From Branchiostoma floridae (lineage: Eukaryota > Chordata > Leptocardii > Amphioxiformes > Branchiostomatidae), in the NCBI RefSeq assembly GCF_000003815.2, contig NC_049988.1, forward strand, positions 18,079,678 through 18,108,480: a DNA stretch of 28,803 nt. The letters are read 5' to 3'. The notes beneath the pieces are model-generated. The model made no database searches. It had not been told where the DNA came from and worked only from the letters and a program-made list of their open reading frames with translations. Below are positions 1 through 9,678 of this stretch, in pieces (position 1 is the stretch's first letter; each line of letters begins with the position of its first letter). Made by a program: the position numbers and the translations under genes.

Positions 1-66
1 GGAATAGCCCTCTTTATCCATTAAAAGAAATAAAGCTTTTTTTCTTTTAAATGATTAGTCTTTTAA

Positions 67-291
67 GGGCATGGTGACATACGTCTTGGGATCGTCGTAC
101 GATGTTGATGCCATACAGCCATACCAGGACTTTCAAGCAGGCTGTGACAGAACCAACCACCGACAAGGGTCTGAGACAACCTTTTGTGTAGCGAGGCAGC
201 TAAAATTTGCAGGACACGTGCATGACTGTCCCCAAACATACTCTAAGTTAGTGATCGTACGATGGATTACGCGACGTATGTGACCGCTCCC
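67..291. mobile_element. Harbinger-type MITE, copy 1 (TAA target duplication)
   Basis: A 225-bp element begins GGGCATGGTGACATACGTC and ends with the near reverse complement GACGTATGTGACCGCTCCC. It is flanked on both sides by TAA (64-66 and 292-294). It aligns along its length with the element at 12853-13069: both share a CGTACGA near the left end, a TTTCAAGCAGGC...GTGACAGAA block, and a GATCGTACGA near the right end. A three-base TWA target site and GGG-starting inverted ends are what the PIF/Harbinger superfamily leaves. No transposase is encoded, so it is non-autonomous. The two ORFs that cross it are chance. Confidence 0.8.
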
Positions 292-294
292 TAA

Positions 295-2183
295 ATGGTA
301 ATTGGTTGTTGTCTCCACCAACCACATCATCCCATGTTCGCGCCAATCCCACTTTAATGAAGTATCAGCCTTTTTGTACGCCAGCGGCGCATCCGGGCAC
401 CTGCGAGTACAAAGGAAAAGTTATATTTATCCAAACGGGTAACGCCTTAGGCGCAGTCCGCTAAAATATAAGTAAGCCTGTCGGCACCACGCTTCGCGCT
501 TCTTCAGGAGAGTACTTGAGACAGCGAAGACGTCTGGGAGAACATCCCAGCCACCGTGCGTAGCGCAACCCTCGCAACCAGCAGCTGGACCGACACTTCC
601 AACAGTGAGTTGATTTATGATATCTTGCTAGCTCCTTTACAACTCTTTTTCCCGACGATGCTATGGTATGCACAGTTGCGCCCCATCAAAACGTTGGGGA
701 CTTGCCCCAAGTACGAGCTATGATCGCACCTACACTCGTTATACGGCTCGGTGGCTGTATAGTACTTCTCCCAGCCCACTCCTTCCCCGGCATAGAGAAC
801 ATTAGCCCATGTTGCAAGGTGCTCAGCGATGCCGCCAAAATATAAACAGTTACTACCGCTCGGAAAGTCTGCGAATGAGGCTACAATACCCTAACATGTT
901 GCTTCATTTTGTTCAAACTTTTCAAAGACGAAAAGGCTATCCTTGTCATAGTTGGAAGGACATTCACATGTAACTTGACCAGGTGCACAGCGCGGTATGC
1001 TGCTCTGTCTATGGCATAGGTCACAACCCGCGATACGTGTTGGGTTTTTTTGTCCGTACGTTTTTTTGGGAGGCCACACCCGCCACGTTTTTCTCCCAGA
1101 TTCGTTGGATTCCGTAGGATTTGGTACTTAGGTGGTACTTACCACCAACGCTTAGGGCACAATCCGCCGTACGTGCAATTTGTCCGTACGTTTTTTGGGG
1201 AGGCCACGTCCGCCACGTATTTCTGAAAACGTTCACGCTGCACAGGACAGGCACATACGGGGGCGAATCCGCAGCCCGATGGCACGCAAAGTTTTGCTTC
1301 CACAAAATTCTACGGCTTGTTTGCGTGCTCCAAAATCTGTCTGATTCCCTTCAAGTTCGTACGGAGGCGGTACTTAACATTTACGGATCCCAAAAGATTG
1401 CCCAGTTTTTGCACGTAGACAGCACGTATTTGCACACGTGTGCGGTGGGTTGTGCTCTTAGCTTAACCAATGTATGGCTGAGGGCACATCTCGGTATTTT
1501 GTTCTACGACCCCGTACAAAACCTGACGAATCCACGACGCGCAACTGAATGCACAGCGTGGCATGTTGTTCTGCTACCCGCGAAAAAAATTATAACACCA
1601 CGGTACCAAAATGGGCAAAAACAGACGTAGGGTAAATTCGACGGCGCGTAAGTTGGTTCTATTGAGCCATGGAATAAACTAACGACAGCAGGGTTTCAAT
1701 GTTTCAACGACAGACGGACGACTAGGCGCAAAGACAGTGAAAATTGTCTGCTTATTCCAAGTCTATGCGCAAGAACAATGTGATCTTCTTTTGGCGATCT
1801 GTCAAGGGGGGCGTCAGGAGAGCGCCCAGACATTACGGCTCAGCAAACGATAACCGCAGCCCGGACACAACATGTCACAAGCATCATAAGATTGATAGTA
1901 AGGGAGGGGTCCATTCTTTGACAACCGTTCTAGGTGGATGCGCATGGCTTTTATCATCGTACATTTTACAGTGAATTCTGTGGGGCTTACTAACTTCAAC
2001 ATGGGCTAAACCATTTTTATTCGCACGCTCGCATCAGTTGGAGGGTTTCCAGAGGATGTCATCTATATATTCAAATCAACATGGCCTTATCATTGTAACC
2101 AAATGACCCTTATAGGCGATATTTTGTCGAGCTGTAAAAAGCTGGCGACGTCACGGTCTCAGCTATAGACGCACGGATTAGAA
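295..2183. other. No gene seen; relatively GC-rich unassigned DNA
   Basis: The longest open frame here (1121-1630 +, 169 codons) has no recognisable domain, a composition rich in Cys, His and Trp as expected of chance translation, and overlaps the duplicated block at 1049-1231. Several CGTACG motifs occur, but I could not organise them into an element beyond the two repeats listed separately. I see no tRNA, rRNA or conserved exon. Confidence 0.5.
1049..1231. repeat. Duplicated ~50-bp block (TTTGTCCGTACGTTTTTT...)
   Basis: A block beginning TTTGTCCGTACGTTTTTTTG, continuing through GGAGGCCAC and CCGCCACG to TTTCT, occurs at about 1049-1100 and again at about 1181-1231 in the same orientation. 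A short hairpin GGTGGTACTTACCACC lies between the copies at about 1131-1146. This could be the internal or subterminal repeat of a decayed transposon. No ends or target duplication are evident. Confidence 0.6.
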
Positions 2184-2285
2184 TAGCCTGGATACCACAC
2201 CCCAGCCCGGTCTCAGAAATATCTATTGTGCACGATAGAATGGATAGATACTTTGAGATCGGGCTGGGGTGTGGTAACCAGGCTA
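2184..2285. mobile_element. Hairpin MITE with TA ends (TAGCCTGG...CCAGGCTA)
   Basis: Two arms of about 38 bases face each other. The left arm starts TAGCCTGGATACCACACCCC; the right arm is nearly its reverse complement and ends GTGGTAACCAGGCTA. The arms are separated by roughly 30 bases, so the transcript would form a long stem-loop. TA on both sides fits a Tc1/mariner-type target. The TAGCCTG terminus also occurs in the element at 23225-23393, so the two may be relatives. Confidence 0.7.
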
Positions 2286-3325
2286 GGATAAGAGCCAGTT
2301 GTGTCCAGACGGCCTGTAAAGAACTGACGTTAACCAGGGCCGTTTTTGTTCTACCGAATCTTAAAATGGCATCTATGGAAGCATAACGCACTAAGATAGC
2401 ACAGGCAATTGATGTTTGCTCTTGAAAGTGACGGAGCAGGCGTGTTTAGTGTATTAAAAGGAAGCCCCCATAGCCTTTTGAGGCCGTAGGGCCATTCCCC
2501 TCCCATTACCGAAGTCAGGAACCCGCGCAGTCAAACTATAAAGCCTACATTCTTACCAACGTTTGCACGGAATTCTCTCCCCAATCGAAATGATTGTCAT
2601 TATACAATCGCAATAATAAATACCTTAAAAGGGGGAATGTTCGCGGGTTTTAATTTCGCGGAAGGAAAAAATGGAGTGTTCGCGGAAATTTTAAGTTCGC
2701 GGTTAAAACTGCCATATAACATTTAAATATTAAATTCGCTGCGAAGATCTTGAGGTTACCGTAAAAAAAAACCGAGAACGTAAAACCACCAAGAAAATTC
2801 CAACTTTTACAGTAGCTCAGCTCACCACCTGGATGTGATGCTCTAACTGAGGGCTTTGTCCAGTACACTATTGAGATTGAGATTGAGACTGAGCTCTACA
2901 GACAGTCAGGCTTGGAAAACAGCAGGGCGGAACCACCTTGCCATGTCATAAGATTGATAACTTCTCTTTCACGTGGTGCCGGCAATTTGACAAGGGTCAT
3001 TGGTTTGATAGACGATGAGCTCTTGTTTGCGACAAGCTTGTCATGGGCAATTACCGAACATAACGACTTACCTTCAGGCCTTGTATGTACGTGCAAGGGC
3101 AAGGGTCGCTTCTGCTTAGTGTCTCTATCCTTGTGTCTCTGTCCTTGGGCAATATGACTGATTTCAGACTTGTCTGGTTCTCATCGTCTACATTATTCTA
3201 ATTAGAGTAAATGGCGTCATTAGAGTTAACATCACTATTCATAGATTATGTAAATATGGAAGCTCTAAATATTTCATAGAGGTATCAGCTATAGGTTATA
3301 ATACATGCCGTATTCAATTTCATCC
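2286..3325. other. No gene seen; upstream of the GON gene
   Basis: No conserved exon is seen. The stretch contains the TTCGCGG repeat cluster (listed separately) and a short (ATTGAG)n run at about 2871-2890. The open frames on both strands at 2896-3157 are overlapping shadows with no family resemblance. The last few hundred bases are probably the promoter-proximal region of the downstream secreted GON protein. Confidence 0.45.
2640..2703. repeat. Cluster of four TTCGCGG motifs
   Basis: TTCGCGG occurs four times in about 60 bases, in same-sense contexts such as TTCGCGGGTTTTAATTTCGCGG and TTCGCGGAAATTTTAAGTTCGCGG. Alternating TTCGCGG/TTTTAA strings like this are common in dispersed invertebrate repeats. 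I see no clear ends. The cluster resembles in style, but not in sequence, the GCGCGTGA motifs at the right edge of the window. Confidence 0.6.
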
Positions 3326-3332
3326 TATATAA
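3326..3332 (+). promoter_or_regulatory. Candidate TATA box of the GON gene
   Basis: CCTATATAACAC gives a TATATAA core about 121 bases before the first ATG of the signal-peptide exon at 3453. A start site about 30 bases downstream would leave a 5' leader of about 95 bases. This rests on motif and position only. Confidence 0.4.
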
Positions 3333-3452
3333 CACTTTCACCTACAAGAAATTTTACGCAGAAAAGGTTTGGCTGGTAGATTTCAATTTTCAAGTAAATT
3401 TGAAGGAGATTTCGTCTTTTCTTCCAGGTTGATCCTGCCAGCCGTGTCTCCG

Positions 3453-6400
3453 ATGATGAAGTTGCGTGGGTGGGTCCAGCTGGCACTCCTCCTACTGGCT
3501 GTCGGAGGAACTGCAAGTAATAAGCCATTCATAATCCCTAGTGATCATTAGTGACACGTTGTGGTCTAACGTCAAAGTTGAAGGCCACCTGGCATTCTTT
3601 GTCTACAAAGCTAGGCTGTTAGGGGCTTTATACTTTGATCGTGGACCATAATGCACCACGACTGCCCATGTGCAACAGAAACATCAATTATCTAGGTGAA
3701 AAAACATCAAAGTAGCTATAGATATCGACCAGTATACAATGCTGTAATAATATGATAATGATATAATCTTATGATATAATGTGTTACGATATTGTGATAA
3801 AATGATACAATGTAATGATTTGATAACTAAAATGATAACGAGAATAATGGCATAAGATAGTTATATGATATGATCTGTTAAGTATACAATGTGGACTGGT
3901 AGACAAGGATTGGTTGATACTTAAGGGAGGCCCTGCTTTTTCTGTGTGTGGCTGTTATGATTTATCATTGAAAATATGATAAATAAGACACACAAAACTA
4001 ACAGCTGTCCTCACCTATAACTTCTAATTTGCATAAATGTATCGTTTTAGGCCACAAGGCGTCGTCATGTTCTGAAGAGAAGTCTCTAAACAAAGCGGAC
4101 AAAGATGGCGAGTACACACTCTACCCTTTTGAAACGAGCAAGGACGTATCCCTCCGCGTCTATTGCCACGACATGGCATCAGGGAGCCCGAAAGAGTTCC
4201 TGACTCTACCATCCGGTCCTGATGAGAACTACGCCATAGTCTTTGCTGATCGACTGGCTGACGGCTGGCGATGCACTGGCGCATTACAGGTAGGTAGCAA
4301 ACACGTGCTAGAAAGACAAAGCTACGCTCTACTGTAACATTTGAAGAGTCACTTACGTGCAAGTACATATGTCTATGGCACTACGATGTGGTAAACCTCA
4401 TGGCTACATCGCTTTCTTTGTGATGGAGGTGTATTGCTTTTAAGTTTTACTGTGTCTGTGTGTCTGTATGTGTGTTTATCTGTGCTTATGCCTGTGTCTA
4501 TCTGTGTTTATGAAATGAATAGACACATTAGAACAAGAAATATAACGTTACCAAGAAACTCAAAGATGCAAATTTCCAAAAAGCTTCGAACTTTACCATG
4601 TTTATGGAGGTTAGACATCAAAGTAAACAATTATATCTAAATATAAAGGCAACTCAATTTCTACAACTGGGGATTTGCTTCCGGACGTTTCGAGTGACCT
4701 CCATCACTCTTCTTCAGCGTCACTAGTATGAACAATTCAATACCAGTACATCTCGTTGAACATGTTAACGTCACTAACTCATCAGTATCATATGCAAATG
4801 TTTCTCACATGCTAATCATGTTTAGATAGTTCTTGTTATTGTCTTGTGATTATCAATTTAGTTAATGGCAAGCTAAGCAATATTACAGCGTCAAAGTGGA
4901 AATATTCTGAATAAGGCAATCTGCATGATATTGACATCTACTGCACTGTATTTTCACATTTACATCATCATTTCATACTTTGAGCGGTTAAAAACAGCCC
5001 AGAGACAAGTTGCATGAGGATATTCCTAATTATTGTACCCCCCCCCCCCCCAAAAAAAATAAGGACTTGATCTGGAATCCTTGTGCATCTCGTTCCCGCA
5101 CCGTTTTTAACGGCTCAATTTATGAAATAATGATGTGAATGTGCTAAAATAGTGCATTAGATGTCAATATTATACAGACTGCCTTATTCAGTATATTTCC
5201 ACTTTTAACAATTCAATATTTCTTAGGTTGCCTTTAATGGCAAGCTAGCGTCATTTTGTAAAAATCCATTGCTTACGTAGAAGCCGTACAAATCGCGTGT
5301 CGGGACCACGAAGTTCAGCAAGCTCCGGATCAAGTTCGAGGATTCCAGGGTCGAGGTTATTCGAGATGACCACACCTTTTCCACATCCACTGGTAGGTCA
5401 ACATCTGGTTTGCACACAGCTTCTGTCTGCTTAAAGTTAAAGAACCATAGATGGCAGATTTGTAACAACAGCTCAATTCGCTACGTGTACACGCGTAAGT
5501 CAAACAGGAGAAATTTCGACACCATCTGGAAGGTTCACGTCACTTTTGGTTTGGTTATGTACAACGAAGACTGTATGTCGAGTTGCAATGTAACTATTAT
5601 GTAATGTTTCACCTTTAAAAGTCTTCAACGTGACACAGAAACGTTCTTATGCATCAAGTTAAAAGGTTCAGAATGTTGGCAGTGTCTTGCTCATTGACAA
5701 TCTTTAGTGAATCTTTAAGTTGTACCAATTACATGTACTAATTGAAGTGCTGTTAAAAGAAGACTTCTTTAACTTTGAGACAGGAAGAACTTTTACAGAT
5801 TTCAGGTGACCTTATGTTGATAATGTTTTGCCGTCTGTACACAGGGCCCAACAAAGTAGACTACGGACACGCTGGCGACTGTTACTCATGGAAACAGGGA
5901 TGCGCTAAAGGCACGTTCAAGGTGGATCTTACTGGGACGGAACTCGTGCTGGCATCTGATGTCCACTGGGTCATGGAGGAGCGCTGGCCGGAGTATCTGA
6001 CCATCAACGACATGTCCATCTCCAAGGATAGGAAGGTTTGTCGCTTATGCTTACTGCTCGGTGAAAGGGTCTTAACTTTAAGCTTCCTGCTGGATCCACG
6101 GTATAACTCGAGAAAGCTCATTCAAATGTTTCAGGTTATTTTCAACTATCACTGATAAGGAATGGTGTATTTATTTCATGCAATTGTAGATTTATTGACA
6201 AACAATTTGTCAGTATTTCTTTTTGTTGTGTTGATTAGCAAACCAAAATCTTGAAAATTGTTGATTTTACTTCTACTTTTTCTTGTCAATTCCACTGACA
6301 TTGTTGACTGGCTTGTAGAAAGCGACAACAACATAGCGTATTTGCATAGACAATCACAACAACAACATTCATGTAGCTGACATGGCATGTTTCGAACTCG

Positions 6401-9222
6401 GGACCTCTTGGGCCTGAGCTCAAAGCGCTGCCGATTACGGCACGCGATCTCGCGACATGAGTTTGAATGTCTCGTTGACGAAGTCTTAGATATAATTATG
6501 ATTTTTTCCCAACATTTCATACTATTCAGGTTGCCTCTGCCCGATGTGGTGGATGGTGTGGACACTGCTGGCCCGCCGACAAGAAACTATTTCTGATGCA
6601 TCCGCATTGTAAGTACAGTACGTTAATGAATAAATGAATGGTTTTCTAGAGCCAAAGAGTTGAAACACTTTCTAGTTTTGACCACCTAAAAGCTGTGTGT
6701 CAAATACCCTTCCTCTTTGTCAAAGGGAAATATTTCCTTAAGAAGAGGTAAGAAGTCGAACCTGTACAAACTAGCATACATTAGACTTTGTAGTGGTAAG
6801 AAAACGTGCTCTTACTTCACTAGTACTAGTACTTAGATTATTTAGAACTACTTAGAATTTTATCACCCCCACCTGTACTTAGCTTGTGAGAGCAGAAAAG
6901 TGCAATGAATGTCTTCTTCATTCATTATTTCATAAAATTGTGACAGGTATTGATGGGTATTTTCATTGGATAAGAAGAATTTAACTGTCGACAGATGCGA
7001 AATCTTATGAAAACATGAATCAATCATTCTAGGCAAGAAGGCAGCATCGTGCTCTGAAAAGAAGTCTTTAAATCCAAAGTACGAGGATGCAGAGTACACA
7101 CTCTACCCTTTCCCAACAAACAAGGACGTATCCCTCCGCGTCTATTGCCACGACATGGCATCAGGGAGCCCGAAAGAGTTCCTGACTCTACCATCCGGTC
7201 CTGATCAGAACTACGCTATTGTCTTTGCTAATCGACTGGCTGACGGCTGGCGATGTACAGGCGCATTACAGGTGAGTAAAACTATCAAAGTTAAAAGCTA
7301 TACACCGCTGATACTATGCAGTTGCCAGATTACTAAATCGTACCTTAGACCATATCTGTGTAACGAACACTTCAATAAATCTCATGTTTTTTTAATCGAT
7401 CATAATGTGAAACCGCTTTAAATTTTCACTGTTTACAGGACCCGTATGCCTCCCGTGCCGGGACCACGAAGTTCAGCAAGCTCAGAATCAAGTTTGAGAA
7501 TTGCAGGGTCGAGGTTATCCGAGATGACTACACCTTTGCCAAAACCACTGGTAGGTCAACATTTGGTTTGCATACAAGAAAGACGTCGCTTGTGTCTGCC
7601 GAGATGCAATTAATATGTAGAGTTGTATTTTGAAGACCTATCGGTGACAAACTCTTGAGGATACATTGGTCACTCCGCACATCTTTAAGCCAAAAGAGTA
7701 AATCTTTGAATGCAGCATTACATCTACTCTGTACTAGAAGGTTGAAGGTCTCTTGCCGATAGACATACTAATTTTGTCCCTTAGACATTTAGCGTCATGT
7801 GGACTTGCTCAACTTTTGCCTAGAAATAATTTACAAATGTCAGGTGAGACAGCCTTTTATAACGCGTCAGGGGAGATACTCGTAGCCTTTAATAACGCAT
7901 CAGGTGAGATAGCCTTTTATAACGCGTCAGGTGAAATAGCATTTGATAAGACTTACTCAACTTTTGCCGAGGGAGGAAAAATATCAGAGAATTTCTAATG
8001 ACTCGCTGTTTCATTGAAAACAGGGCCCAATGAAGTAGACTACGGGCACGCTGGCGACTGTTACTCATGGAAACAGGGATGCGCTAAAGGCACGTTCAAG
8101 GTGGATCTGACTGGGACGGAACTCGTGCTGGCACCTGATGTCCACTGGGTCATGGAGGAGCGCTGGCCGGAGTCTCTGACCATCAACGACATGTCCATCT
8201 CCAAGGATAGGAAGGTTTGTCATGCCATGCAGCCGAAACTAAGTTTGAAGCCTCGATAAAGTTGTAGAGTTTTAACATAAAATCATCATCTATGAAAAGC
8301 TTATGAATGTTTATATGCTATCGCATTGACTAGCAAACAATGGCTTTGCTTTTAGTCAACAGACAGATCCAGCGATAACATAATCAGAATACATTTGTTG
8401 GGGTGTATACTGAAGCGTAATAGTCAGCTGCTCCTTATTCTTAAAATTGTGTTAAAGGAATGTTTGATATGATAATGTTTACAACTATTTTTTTTGTTAT
8501 TCAGGTTGCCTCTGCCCGATGTGGTGGATGGTGTGGACACTGCTGGCCTGCCGGAAAGACAATGCATCTGCTGCACCCGCAATGCGACGGCAAAGGTAGG
8601 TTAAAGGAGCAACCATGAAAATATCAAAATAGAGCTACTGCTTGGACTCCGTTTCTTTCTTTCTCTCTCTCATTGGCTCTGTCTCTCTCTGTCTGTCTCT
8701 GTCTGTCTCTGTCTCTCTGTCTTTCTCTCTCTCTGTCTCTCTGTCTCTCTCTGTCTCTCTCTCTCTGTCTCTCTCTCTCTGTCTGTCTCTGTCTCTCTCT
8801 GTCTCTCTGTCTGTGTCTCTGTCTCTGTCTCTCTCTGTCTCTCTCTGTCTCTCTCTCTCTCTGTCTCTCTCTGTCTCTCTCTGTCTGTCTCTGTCTCTCT
8901 CTGTCTGTCTCTGTCTCTCTGTCTCTCCGTCTGTGTCTCGAGGGAGAATGACGACGGCAGCAATCTGACTGTGAAGTTATCGTTATATCTCGTTACGTCA
9001 AATAGCGTTGAATGAGTTGCTGGTAGTTTCCTTGCAAAATCAGGTCGTTTCATATCTTTGTGCAGTCTAATTTATCTCTTCTGTTGTTTTTTACGGTAGA
9101 AACCAATTCTCATATCCAGAGTGTTCCACGAGGACAGTGTGTGGTCGAGTTTCACTGATTCAGTCTCCTTTTACCATTTTCTGGCAGAGTCGGGACCAGG
9201 AGTGGTGCATGTCGAGCTGTGA
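3453..9222 (+). CDS. Secreted protein with two tandem GON domains (ten exons)
   Basis: Exons read from splice sites and phase: 3453-3516, 4051-4289, 5281-5392, 5845-6035, 6530-6608, 7033-7271, 7439-7550, 8024-8214, 8505-8595, 9188-9222. They join in frame to 450 residues plus stop. Residues 1-21 are a signal peptide ([19 protein letters not shown]). Residues about 22-228 and 229-439 are GON domains, recognised from [42 protein letters not shown] and [14 protein letters not shown] domains normally close ADAMTS9, ADAMTS20 and nematode GON-1, secreted metalloproteases. Here no protease or thrombospondin exons are seen, so the product would be a free extracellular GON protein of unknown role. Domain 1 has nine cysteines, domain 2 ten (Ser replaces Cys in exon 3). 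The last exon ([11 protein letters not shown], then stop) is the weakest call; all others have matching phases. Start choice: first ATG of two adjacent ones. Confidence 0.85.
3747..3880. repeat. Low-complexity (GATAAT)-like tract in intron 1
   Basis: This is an AT-rich stretch of degenerate ATGATATAATG/ATGATAA units within the first intron of the GON gene. It is followed by a perfect 9-base stem, ATTTATCAT...ATGATAAAT, at about 3960-3985. There is no coding potential. Confidence 0.5.
4684..4717 (-). ncRNA. Hammerhead-like hairpin, probable retroelement remnant
   Basis: On the minus strand the order is CTGAAGA, an extra A, GAGTGA-TGGAGG-TCACTC (a perfect 6-bp stem with 6-base loop), then GAAAC and GTC. 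This matches the hammerhead core order CUGANGA, stem II, GAAA, NUH. Hammerhead motifs of this compact type occur in the terminal repeats of Penelope-like retroelements. Stem I pairing around it is weak (two pairs next to the core) and the extra A is non-canonical, so this copy is probably dead. It could also be just a conserved retroelement end. It lies in the intron between exons 2 and 3 of the GON gene. Confidence 0.35.
4867..5232. mobile_element. 366-bp foldback MITE in GON gene intron
   Basis: The two halves are imperfect reverse complements over arms of about 130-140 bases. The left arm begins GGCAAGCTAAGCAATATT and continues GTGGAAATATTCTGAATAAG; the right end reads back as GGCAACCTAAGAAATATTG and GTGGAAATATACTGAATAAG. 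The arms meet near a C(14)A(8)-like tract at 5038-5062. The flanks are GTTAAT on the left and TTTAAT on the right, an imperfect possible target duplication. The right flank is followed by another GGCAAGCTA. No protein is encoded. The right end lies only 48 bases before the splice acceptor of exon 3. Confidence 0.8.
6375..6460 (-). mobile_element. tRNA-derived SINE head
   Basis: Read on the minus strand, it has an A-box-like region (GCCGTAATCGGCAGCGC) followed by GAGCTCAGGCCCAAGAGGTC and a B-box-like GAGTTCGAAAC (plus 6389-6399). This is the head of a tRNA-derived SINE, with RNA polymerase III promoter boxes. The intact acceptor and anticodon stems of a working tRNA are not present. It lies antisense in the intron between the third and fourth exons of GON cassette 1. 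Confidence 0.6.
7033..8595 (+). repeat. GON exon cassette, copy 2
   Basis: This is the second four-exon cassette (7033-7271, 7439-7550, 8024-8214, 8505-8595). It is shorter than copy 1 mainly because its first intron is 167 bases against 991, the difference being largely the insertions in copy 1. It carries the extra cysteine (ENCRV) missing from copy 1 (EDSRV). Because both ends are phase 1, the cassette could be duplicated or lost without breaking the frame. Confidence 0.9.
7840..7950 (+). repeat. Intronic minisatellite built on TCAGGTGAGATAGCC
   Basis: Four units start at about 7840, 7867, 7900 and 7927 (27, 33 and 27-base steps). Each begins TCAGGTGAGA or a variant and continues AGCCTTTTATAACGCG. 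Three of the four contain CAGGTGA, close to the consensus of an animal 5' splice site. One frame is open through the array and would read (SGEIAFYNA)n, but no acceptor consistent with neighbouring exon phases is evident. I treat it as intronic. Confidence 0.75.
8650..8940. repeat. CTCTCTGTC microsatellite (about 290 bp)
   Basis: A nearly pure mixture of CTCTCT and CTGTCT units lies in the last intron of the GON gene. Long open frames on both strands (Ser/Leu/Val/Cys-rich on plus, Arg/Gln/Thr/Glu-rich on minus) are artefacts of the simple repeat. A tract like this is pyrimidine-rich on the sense strand of the transcript. Confidence 0.95.
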
Positions 9223-9326
9223 AGTCCATTGTGGGTACGTTGTAGGTAATATGCGCAAAATTGTTCCAAAAGGCCATTCACATTAAGTGATTATTCTTAT
9301 AGAAATTAATTGCTTTTCACAATGAA

Positions 9327-9332
9327 AATAAA
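9327..9332 (+). terminator. Candidate poly(A) signal of the GON gene
   Basis: AATAAA lies about 105 bases after the proposed stop at 9220-9222, a reasonable short 3' UTR. A second AATAAA follows at about 9465. The call rests on motif and position. Confidence 0.4.
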
Positions 9333-9678
9333 GGGCTCAAGCAACAGCTATATTCAGTCACGTACCACAGTTAGGCCACAGCAAGTATATTTTTTGGATG
9401 GCATCAGCGATATCATTAATTTTCACATGATTTAAAAAGAAAGCAAGAATCTCCCCATGTATAATAAAATGCGACGTCTAATTACAAGGTCAAATCTTAT
9501 TTGTCATTGTTTTGTCATACAGTTTAAGGAGGACCTCGAGGATTCTGGGTCCAACTGCAGAGGATTTGCAGCAGATTCATCTGCAGCCACCACAGCTCTT
9601 TATTGTCGCTTAAACATTTGAAAATTCTGCGCGTTTAATCTATAATTTAGTCGGCTTTATATTAATAAAAATACGCAG

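Larger units (their letters stand above)
4051..6608 (+). repeat. GON exon cassette, copy 1
   Basis: Four exons of 239, 112, 191 and 79 bases, entering and leaving in phase 1, encode one GON domain. Cassette copy 2 (7033-8595) has exons of 239, 112, 191 and 91 bases with the same internal phases (0, 1, 0). The third exons differ at only about seven of 191 positions, and the second half of the first exons is also nearly identical. The first 90 or so bases of exon 1 and the second exons are much more diverged. The intron after the second exon begins alike in both copies (GTAGGTCAACAT...GGTTTGCA), so the duplication included introns. Confidence 0.9.

Noticed and set aside
461-673. Minus-strand frame including SPEEARSVVPTG, suggestive of a retroelement end
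   Set aside because: Too short, with no reverse transcriptase or other motif nearby and no terminal repeats; not enough to call.
1121-1630. 169-codon open frame on plus
   Set aside because: Unusual Cys/His/Trp-rich composition, no domain, overlaps a duplicated repeat block; length is reachable by chance in this GC-richer stretch.
8642-9053. Open frames of 92-127 codons on both strands
   Set aside because: They are translations of a CTCTCTGTC microsatellite.
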